A stretch of DNA of 64,000 bases from Saccharopolyspora kobensis (GTDB lineage: Bacteria; Actinomycetota; Actinomycetes; Mycobacteriales; Pseudonocardiaceae), in NCBI RefSeq assembly GCF_900108315.1, contig NZ_FNVB01000011.1:1-64000 (forward strand), written 5' to 3'. Made by a program: the position numbers and the translations under genes. A model generated the notes under the pieces. It saw only the letters and a list, made by a program, of their open reading frames with translations. It was not told the DNA's origin and made no database searches. Shown one piece after another: positions 58,292 to 64,000 of this stretch (position 1 is the first letter of the stretch; every line of letters starts with the position of its first letter).

Positions 58292-59929
58292 TCAATCCGC
58301 GTCGGGTGCCCCGGTCTCGATCAGGCGGCCGCCGTCCAGCCGGAGCCAGCGATCGACCCCGATCCCCGACAGGAACCGCTCGTCGTGGCTGACCACGACG
58401 AACGCGCCTTCGTAAGCGTTGAGCGCGCTCTCCAGCTGACCGACGCTGACCAGGTCCAGGTTGTTGGTGGGCTCGTCGAGCAGCAGGAGCTGCGGTGCGG
58501 GCTCCGCGTTCAGGACGCAGGCCAGCGTCGCGCGCAGCCGCTCACCACCGGACAGCGAGCCGACCGGCAGGTGCACCCGCGCTCCCCGGAACAGGAAGCG
58601 GGCGAGCAGGTGCATCCGCTGCGATTCCGGCATCCTCGGCGCGAACTGGACCAGGCTCTCCAGCACCGTGCGGTCCAGGTCGAGCAGGTCCAGCCGCTGG
58701 GAGAGGTAGGCGATCCGGCCGTCGGCCCGCTTGATCCGGCCGTGCTCCGGCTCCAGCTGGCCCTCGACCAGGCGCAGCAGCGTGGACTTCCCGGCACCGT
58801 TCGGGCCGGTCAGCGCGATCCGCTCGGGCCCCTTGATGGCCAGGTCCGCGCCCTCCCCGGTGAAGAGTGCCCGCCCGCCCCGGCTGATCCGCATCCCTTC
58901 GCCGACGAACACCACGCGACCGGCCGGGACGCGCGTGCCGGGCAGCCGCAGCGAGATCTTCTGCTCGTCCCGCAGTCCGCGGCTCGCCTCGTCGAGCCGG
59001 GACTTGGCCTCGTCGACCCGGCTGGCGTGCATCTCGTTCGCCTTGCCCGCGGTCTCCTGCGCACGGCGCTTCAAACCGCCCGCGACGATCTTCGGCAGGC
59101 CCGCGTTGCCGATGTTGCGGGCTGCGTTGCTGGCCCGCCGCGCAGCTCGTTCCCGGGCCTGCTGCATCTCGCGCTTCTCGCGCTTGAGCTCCTGCTCGGC
59201 GTTGCGGACGTTCCTCTCCGCGACCTCCTGCTCGGCGCGGACAGCTTCCTCGTACTCGGTGAAGTTCCCGCCGTAGAAGCGGATTTCGCCGCTGCCGAGC
59301 TCGGCGATGCGGTCCATCCGGTCGAGCAGCGACCGGTCGTGGCTGACCAGCAGCAAGCAGCCGTTGAACTCGTCGAGCACTCCGGCGAGCTGGCGTCGCG
59401 CATCGCTGTCGAGGTTGTTGGTCGGTTCGTCCAGCAGGAGCACGTCGGGCCGCTTGAGCAACTGCGCGGCGAGGCCCAGCGAAACCACTTGGCCGCCGCT
59501 GAGGGTGTGCAGCTGCCGGTCGAGCTGCACGTCGGCCAGGCCGAGGCGGTCCAGCTGGACGCGGGTGCGCTCCTCGATGTCCCAGTCGTTGCCGATGGTG
59601 GTGAAGTGCTCTTCGGCGGCATCACCGGATTCGACCGCGTGCAGGGCCTCGATCACCGCGGACACGCCGAGCACCTCGGCGACGGACAGGTCGCCGACGA
59701 GCGGGAGGGACTGCGGCAGGTAGCCGAGAACGCCGCGGGTGGACGCGGTTCCGCCGCTGGGCCGGTACTCGCCCGCGAGCAGTTTGAGCAAGGTGGACTT
59801 GCCTGCGCCGTTGGGCGCGACGAGCCCGGTGCGGCCGGTGCCCACCGTGAACGACAGGTTCTCGAACACCGGGGTGTCGTCCGGCCAGGAGAAGGAGAGG
59901 TTCGAGCAGGTGATGAACGCTTCGGACAT
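58292..59929 (-). CDS. ABC-F ribosomal-protection-type ATPase
   Basis: This 545-aa soluble protein has two ABC domains and no membrane segments. The first has Walker A APNGAGKST, signature LSGGQVVSLG and Walker B VLLLDEPTNNLD. The second has GPNGAGKST, LSGGERLR and LLLLDEPTNNLD. Between them lies a charged, Arg-rich linker (about residues 230-310), the segment that in antibiotic-resistance ABC-F proteins reaches the ribosomal P/E site and displaces drugs. The WhiB7-type promoter and a leader ORF upstream favour an antibiotic-resistance role. Which drug class is not readable. Confidence 0.88.
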   Translation of the reverse strand: MSEAFITCSNLSFSWPDDTPVFENLSFTVGTGRTGLVAPNGAGKSTLLKLLAGEYRPSGGTASTRGVLGYLPQSLPLVGDLSVAEVLGVSAVIEALHAVESGDAAEEHFTTIGNDWDIEERTRVQLDRLGLADVQLDRQLHTLSGGQVVSLGLAAQLLKRPDVLLLDEPTNNLDSDARRQLAGVLDEFNGCLLLVSHDRSLLDRMDRIAELGSGEIRFYGGNFTEYEEAVRAEQEVAERNVRNAEQELKREKREMQQARERAARRASNAARNIGNAGLPKIVAGGLKRRAQETAGKANEMHASRVDEAKSRLDEASRGLRDEQKISLRLPGTRVPAGRVVFVGEGMRISRGGRALFTGEGADLAIKGPERIALTGPNGAGKSTLLRLVEGQLEPEHGRIKRADGRIAYLSQRLDLLDLDRTVLESLVQFAPRMPESQRMHLLARFLFRGARVHLPVGSLSGGERLRATLACVLNAEPAPQLLLLDEPTNNLDLVSVGQLESALNAYEGAFVVVSHDERFLSGIGVDRWLRLDGGRLIETGAPDAD

Positions 59930-60054
59930 GCGAAAGCCCTCGGAAGTGATGCGGGCGCGTTGAAGCGACCCGATGTGGAACGGGAAATGTGGCGCGACGA
60001 ATCAGCCACCGCGGCGGCGCCCCGCGCCTGCCCGTGGCCGATCACTCCCGGGAA

Positions 60055-60111
60055 TCACCCGGAGATGTCGTCGTCCCCTACCCCTGCCACTGCCGCTCCT
60101 TCGTCAGGCAT
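60055..60111 (-). CDS. leader peptide of the ABC-F gene (18 aa)
   Basis: The ORF encodes MPDEGAAVAGVGDDDISG and starts about 15 bases after the -10 TAGGCT. A CCCGGGA/TCCCGGG-type hairpin directly follows its stop. Its sequence is unlike the other two leaders. A role in drug-sensing attenuation is inferred from position. Confidence 0.4.
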   Translation of the reverse strand: MPDEGAAVAGVGDDDISG

Positions 60112-60126
60112 CACTCGCAGCCCGGG

Positions 60127-60164
60127 AGCCTAACAGCAGGCACCCCGGAACGCGGACTCATTTT
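60127..60164 (-). promoter_or_regulatory. WhiB7/WblC-type promoter of the ABC-F gene
   Basis: On the minus strand AAAAT (60160-60164) lies 27 bp before TAGGCT (60127-60132), identical in spacing to the erm and exporter promoters. It leaves a roughly 190-nt leader before ATG 59929. The block falls within 30 bp of the response-regulator stop. Confidence 0.65.
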
Positions 60165-60189
60165 CCGGCCGCGGGCGCGGCGGCGGTCA

Positions 60190-60840
60190 TCAGTCGTCCA
60201 TCAAACCGCTGCGCCAGGCCCACGCGGCCGTTTCCACCCGGTTCCGCGCCTTGATCTTGCTCTGCGCGGAGGCCAGGTGGGTCTTCACCGTGGACAGGGA
60301 CATGAACAGCTCCTGCCCGATCTCACCGTTGGTCAGACCGCGCGCGGTCGCCCGCACCACGTCGAGCTCGCGCTCGGTGAGATCCACGTCCGGGACCGCT
60401 CGCCGCTGCGTCTGCGGCTGGGAGAAGTGCTTGAGAAGGCGCACCGTGATCTGCGGTGAGACCAGCGCGTCCCCGCGCTGGGCGGCGCGGATGGCTTCGA
60501 GCAGCAACGTGGGACCGGCGTCCTTGAGCAGGAATCCGCTCGCGCCGTTGCGCAAGGCGCGGTCGACGTACTCGTCCAGGTCGAAGGTGGTCACCACCAC
60601 GACCTTGATCGGATCGGTCACGTCGGGGCCGGCCAGCTGCTTGGTCGCCTCCAGGCCGTCGATGCCCGGCATGCGGATGTCCATCAGGCACACGTCCGGC
60701 CGCTTCTCCCGCGCGACCTGCACCGCGTCCACCCCGTTGGCGACATCGGCCACCACCTCGATGTCGTCCTGGGACTCCAGGATCATTCGGAACCCGGCGC
60801 GCACCAGCTCCTGGTCGTCGGCGATCAGCACCCGGATCAT
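60190..60840 (-). CDS. NarL/LuxR-family response regulator
   Basis: This 216-aa protein has a receiver domain (DDQELVRAGFRMIL, phospho-acceptor Asp54 in CLMDIRMPG, VTTFD, Lys in FLLKD) and a C-terminal LuxR helix-turn-helix (LTERELDVVRATARG, MSLSTVKTHLASAQSKI). It overlaps the kinase gene by 4 bases (ATGA), so the two are one operon. It probably binds the paired GGCCGATCGGC sites at 62710-62743 and controls the divergent ABC exporter. Confidence 0.92.
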   Translation of the reverse strand: MIRVLIADDQELVRAGFRMILESQDDIEVVADVANGVDAVQVAREKRPDVCLMDIRMPGIDGLEATKQLAGPDVTDPIKVVVVTTFDLDEYVDRALRNGASGFLLKDAGPTLLLEAIRAAQRGDALVSPQITVRLLKHFSQPQTQRRAVPDVDLTERELDVVRATARGLTNGEIGQELFMSLSTVKTHLASAQSKIKARNRVETAAWAWRSGLMDD

Positions 60841-62672
60841 CGCTGCCCCTCATCTCCGCTCTGGTCTTCCAGCGGCAGCTCGGCTTCGACCCGCCAACCG
60901 ACGTGCTCGCCCGGCCCGGCGTGAAACGTGCCGCCGAGCAACTCGATCCGCTCCCGCATCCCGACGAGACCGTATCCCCCCGACCCACCGACGGGTTGGC
61001 GGCGCACCCCCGAGCCGTCGTCGGTGATCAACGTGTACAGGTTCTCGTGGTCGGCCCACACCTTGACCTGGATCAAGCTCGCGTCCAACGCGTGCTTCTC
61101 CGAGTTCGTCAGGGATTCCTGCACCACGCGCAGCGCGGACCGCGCCACTTCCTGCGGAACCGGGCGGTGCACCAGGTCGACCCGCAGGTCCACCCGCGGT
61201 GGGCGGGTGTGCTCCGTGGGCTGGCGCTGGGCGGACTCCACCAGCGCCCGCAGGTCGGCTTCGAGGTCGGTGGTGGCCTGCTCCGTCGCGGTCGAAGCCC
61301 CGGCGGGTTCGGTGCTGCGCATGCTGCCCACCAGCCGCCGCATCGCGGTCAGCGCCTCGGTGCCGCTCTCCGCGATCCGCGCGAGCGCGTCGGTCGCCGC
61401 CTTCGGGTTCATCTCGGCCACCATCTGCGCGGCCTGCGCTTGCACCACGATGCCCGTGACGTGGTGCGCCACCACGTCGTGCAGCTCGCGGGCCAAGGCC
61501 ATCCGCTCGGCTTGCTGCGCGCTCTCCACCGCGGAGTGCACCGTTCGGGCGCGCTCCTCGTCCCTGGCGCGGAAGTACATCCCGGTGCCGACCGAGATCA
61601 CCAGCAGCAACCCGCCCATGAACACCGCGGGCATCAGCTCGCTGGTGTTGCCCGGGTCGTACTCGTAGAGGTCGTTGCGGTACCTCGGGGTCATGAACAC
61701 GGAGAGCAACGTCACCACGACCAGCGTCGCGGTGGCCTGGATGGCGCGCCGGGTCTCCGCGTGGCGGACCACGTAGGTCACCAGCAGCATGCCCGCGCCG
61801 GTCGCCGCCAGGGACACCGGTCCCAGGATGTTGCCCCGGCTGCCGGTCAGCCCGAGCACCTGCATCACCAGGGTCGTCAGCAGCATCGTCGCCGCGCCCA
61901 GGTAGGCGGACTCGGTGGGCCGCATCGGGGCGAAGGTGGCCAGCACCGCCATGACCAAGCCGCTGAGCAGCACCACCAGGCCCGACAGGAAGCTCAGGTT
62001 GTCGTTCTTGCTGAACTCCAGGAACAGCAGGATGCTCAGCGCGGCCATCACCGGCCACTGGCGCCGCAGCAGCCCCTGCATCGGCGAGTCCTGGAAGCGG
62101 CTCCGGCCGGGCCAGTTCCCGCGCAGGTACAGGCCGGTGCCGGTGGCCAGGAGCAGTTGCAGGACCCCGAAGGACAGCGTCGACTCCAGGTCGCCGTCCG
62201 AGTAGGTCGCCACCTTCATCCGGACCACGACCGAGGCCAGGCAGGCCAGCACGAGCACGGCGGTGACCGGGATGGCCTTGCGCAGCGAGCTGGCCCGGAA
62301 GAGGTAGAGGACCAGCAGCAGCCCGGCGGCGTTCTCCGTCGGCAGTATCTCCGCGAGACCGAGGTGGTAGACCTCCGAGCGGGTCAGCACCAGCACCCCG
62401 GTGTTGCCGATCAGCGCGAGTGCCGCGAGCAGTCCACATCGGACCGGTCGCCGCCTGCCGAGCACGGCGAGCAGCGCCATCGCGGTGATGCCGGGGATCA
62501 ACAGCGGCCCGCCGCGCTGGTAGCCGCCGATGCTGATCAGCGCCAGCGCGTCGCCGCACAGCACCAGGCCGAGCAACGCCGCGAAGATCCACTGCTCGCG
62601 CAGCAAGCTGCCGAACCGGTGCCACCAGGGCGCGTCCGGTCCGGTTCCGTTGGGCGTCGCGAAACTGCTCAC
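60837..62672 (-). CDS. membrane sensor histidine kinase (HisKA_3/NarL partner)
   Basis: This 611-aa protein has about ten N-terminal membrane helices (residues 30-345), then the dimerisation box with phospho-acceptor His398 in ARELHDVVAHHVTGIVVQ, and a C-terminal ATPase domain (EVARSALRVVQESLTNSEKH, ITDDGSGVRR, GYGLVGMRERIELLGG). The large membrane part without an obvious external domain suggests an intramembrane or envelope-stress sensor. GTG 62672 follows TACCGT by 6 bases, so the transcript is likely leaderless. Confidence 0.92.
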   Translation of the reverse strand: MSSFATPNGTGPDAPWWHRFGSLLREQWIFAALLGLVLCGDALALISIGGYQRGGPLLIPGITAMALLAVLGRRRPVRCGLLAALALIGNTGVLVLTRSEVYHLGLAEILPTENAAGLLLVLYLFRASSLRKAIPVTAVLVLACLASVVVRMKVATYSDGDLESTLSFGVLQLLLATGTGLYLRGNWPGRSRFQDSPMQGLLRRQWPVMAALSILLFLEFSKNDNLSFLSGLVVLLSGLVMAVLATFAPMRPTESAYLGAATMLLTTLVMQVLGLTGSRGNILGPVSLAATGAGMLLVTYVVRHAETRRAIQATATLVVVTLLSVFMTPRYRNDLYEYDPGNTSELMPAVFMGGLLLVISVGTGMYFRARDEERARTVHSAVESAQQAERMALARELHDVVAHHVTGIVVQAQAAQMVAEMNPKAATDALARIAESGTEALTAMRRLVGSMRSTEPAGASTATEQATTDLEADLRALVESAQRQPTEHTRPPRVDLRVDLVHRPVPQEVARSALRVVQESLTNSEKHALDASLIQVKVWADHENLYTLITDDGSGVRRQPVGGSGGYGLVGMRERIELLGGTFHAGPGEHVGWRVEAELPLEDQSGDEGQR

Positions 62673-62709
62673 GCTGAAACGGTAGTCCGTGCGCCGGCTC
62701 GGGCACCTT

Positions 62710-62743
62710 GGCCGATCGGCTTGAACAACCTGGCCGATCGGCC
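62710..62743. promoter_or_regulatory. paired palindromes between kinase and ABC genes
   Basis: GGCCGATCGGC (62710-62720) and GGCCGATCGGCC (62732-62743) are 22 bp apart centre to centre, two helical turns. They lie 38 bp or more upstream of the kinase start and 137 bp upstream of the ABC start. They are probable response-regulator sites. Confidence 0.65.
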
Positions 62744-62879
62744 GACCTCCGGCGCGCGATCAGCGGCCCGCAGGCCGATCCGGAATCTGCTCCCGCCGAC
62801 CAGTCTTGGTGACATCGCGGCGGCCCGCCCCGAGCGGCGCCCCATCACCCAGAGCAGTGCACACGAGCAGGAGGAAGAC

Positions 62880-63587
62880 ATGTCGGCTCCCATGGCCGCG
62901 CAGCGGCCCGGAGATCCGTTCCTGGTGGGACGGGGGCTGGTGAAGAACTACGGCGCGTACCGCGCGCTGGCCGGTGTGGACATCTCCCTCCGCGCCGGTG
63001 AGGTGGCCGCGATCGTGGGGCCCTCCGGATCCGGCAAGACCACGCTGCTGCACGTGCTGGCCGGCATCCTGCGCCCGGACGGCGGGGAGGTCCTGCTCGA
63101 CGGGCACCGCATCGACCAGCTCGGCGAGGCCAAGCGCAGCGCGCTGCGCAGGCACGAGTTCGGCTTCGTCTTCCAGCAGGGCATGCTGGTCGGCGAGCTG
63201 ACCGCGGCCGAGAACACCGCGTTGCCGCTGCTGCTGGCCGGTGCCAACCGCAAGCAGGCGATGGCCGGTGCGCGGGACTGGCTGGGGCGGCTCGGCCTCG
63301 GTGGCATGGAGGACCGGCTGCCCGGTGAGCTCTCCGGTGGTCAGGCGCAGCGGGTCGCGATCGCGCGGGCGCTCGCCCACCGGCCGAAGGTGATCTTCGC
63401 CGACGAACCCACCGGCGCGCTGGACACGCGCACCGGCGAGGAGACGACCAATGCGCTCTTCGCCGCCGCTGCCGCCACCAACGCGGCGGTGGTGATCGTG
63501 ACGCACGACCGCGAACTGGCGGCCAAGGCGGGCCGGGTCGTGGAGATCCGCGACGGGCTGATCGCCGGCGGGGTGATGGCCGCATGA
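62880..63587 (+). CDS. ABC exporter ATP-binding protein (LolD/MacB type)
   Basis: This is a 235-aa protein from ATG 62880, 5 bases after AGGAGG. Open frame far upstream is antisense to the kinase and ignored. The motifs are Walker A GPSGSGKTT, Q-loop VFQQGMLVGELTAAEN, signature LSGGQAQR, Walker B VIFADEPTGALD and H-loop VTHDREL. It would energise the FtsX-like permease that overlaps its stop. Two-component-linked exporters of this class often defend against cell-envelope antibiotics. Confidence 0.92.
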   Translation: MSAPMAAQRPGDPFLVGRGLVKNYGAYRALAGVDISLRAGEVAAIVGPSGSGKTTLLHVLAGILRPDGGEVLLDGHRIDQLGEAKRSALRRHEFGFVFQQGMLVGELTAAENTALPLLLAGANRKQAMAGARDWLGRLGLGGMEDRLPGELSGGQAQRVAIARALAHRPKVIFADEPTGALDTRTGEETTNALFAAAAATNAAVVIVTHDRELAAKAGRVVEIRDGLIAGGVMAA

Positions 63588-64000
63588 ATCCGGTGCAGTT
63601 GGCGCTGCGGGTGCTGCGCGTGGACTCGCGCAGCCGCCTGTCCGCCTTGCTCACCGCTGCGGGCGTCGCGGTGGCCACCGCGCTCGTCCTGTTCCTGGCG
63701 ACCCTGCCGAACGCGACGGATGCCCGGATGGAGCGCTCGGCGTGGCAGCAGGGCTCGGTCGGCGAGCACGGCGTGACGCTGACCAGCCGGGACTTCTTCC
63801 AGAACCAGACCATCACGCGGCTGGACGTCTCCGGCACCGCGGACCCGGCCAACCCGGCTCCGAACTACCCCGCGCCCGGCGAGGTGCTGCTCTCGCCGCG
63901 GCTGGCCGACCTGGCGGGGAAGTACCCGAGCCACGAGCTCGCCGACCGGTTCGCCGGCAAGGTGATCGGCACGCTCGACGAGAACCACCTCAAGTTCCCC
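63584..64000 (+). CDS. FtsX-like ABC exporter permease (partial)
   Basis: The gene starts at ATG 63584, overlapping the ATPase stop (ATGA), and runs off the window after 139 codons. The N-terminal membrane helix (LSALLTAAGVAVATALVLFL) is followed by an extracytoplasmic segment, as in MacB/FtsX permeases. The catalytic FtsX repeats lie beyond the edge. It is presumed to form the exporter with the 62880 ATPase. Confidence 0.8.
   Translation, partial: MNPVQLALRVLRVDSRSRLSALLTAAGVAVATALVLFLATLPNATDARMERSAWQQGSVGEHGVTLTSRDFFQNQTITRLDVSGTADPANPAPNYPAPGEVLLSPRLADLAGKYPSHELADRFAGKVIGTLDENHLKFP

Noticed and set aside
60903-62879. Open frame continuing upstream of the ABC exporter ATPase
   Set aside because: It is antisense to the histidine kinase and low-complexity. 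The ATG at 62880 has a perfect AGGAGG and matches the family start.

Overview
The window is high-GC actinobacterial DNA. It has GTG/TTG starts, many apparently leaderless genes, a SARP regulator, DUF397 and DUF5753 proteins, GTP-type PEPCK and ESX-type secretion genes. The gene families and dispersed repeats fit the Pseudonocardiaceae; a Saccharopolyspora-like genome is my best guess (inference, not tested). A parS-like site at 8996-9011 suggests the origin-proximal half of the chromosome. I saw no rRNA, tRNA, CRISPR array or insertion sequence.

Layout. 184-8868: housekeeping and envelope genes (thioredoxin/NHL protein, GroES-like protein, VanW-domain protein, secreted EEP-family enzyme) and a polar amino-acid ABC transporter. 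8869-9146: repeat-rich spacer with terminator and parS. 9147-12449: membrane protein and secreted SGNH hydrolase. 12497-27408: the accessory island. A SARP regulator diverges from an ESX/type VII cargo operon: a small WXG-like protein, a PPE-like Gly/Pro-rich protein, EspG, an EspC-like repeat protein, YbaB/EbfC, a WXG-headed protein with a caspase-like C-terminus, a T7SS-associated protein, a 1720-aa RHS protein ending in a YwqJ-like deaminase, and its YwqK/MORN partner. The two large effectors share an almost identical roughly 240-codon N-terminal module, so this looks like a polymorphic-toxin locus. No EccB/C/D core gene is present here. 27405-31923: ROK regulator and sugar ABC transporter.

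32225-43111: TetR with flavin monooxygenase, secreted peptidase, PEPCK, a Ca-binding-type repeat protein, TetR with an Lnt-like protein, an MFS exporter and small membrane proteins. 43389-45050: HTH/DUF397 cassette with TTA codons. 45085-64000 is rich in antibiotic-response genes: TetR with a PEP-utilising enzyme (Rph/PpsA-like), an Erm-type rRNA methylase, DppA, PhoX, a DHA2 drug exporter, an ACS transporter, an SDR, an amidohydrolase, an ABC-F protein, a NarL-type two-component system and an ABC exporter cut by the window edge.

Main regulatory observation. The erm, DHA2 exporter and ABC-F genes each have an upstream A/T-rich block (AAAAT) exactly 27 bp before a TAnnnT -10 box, followed by a short leader ORF. 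That is the arrangement expected of a WhiB7/WblC antibiotic-stress regulon. Other readable control sites are 11-bp SARP repeats before the ESX operon, a PHO box before phoX, tandem 25-bp operators between tetR and the monooxygenase, palindromes placed between -35 and -10 of the sugar-ABC and ACS-transporter promoters, and paired GGCCGATCGGC sites 22 bp apart at the two-component/ABC divergence.
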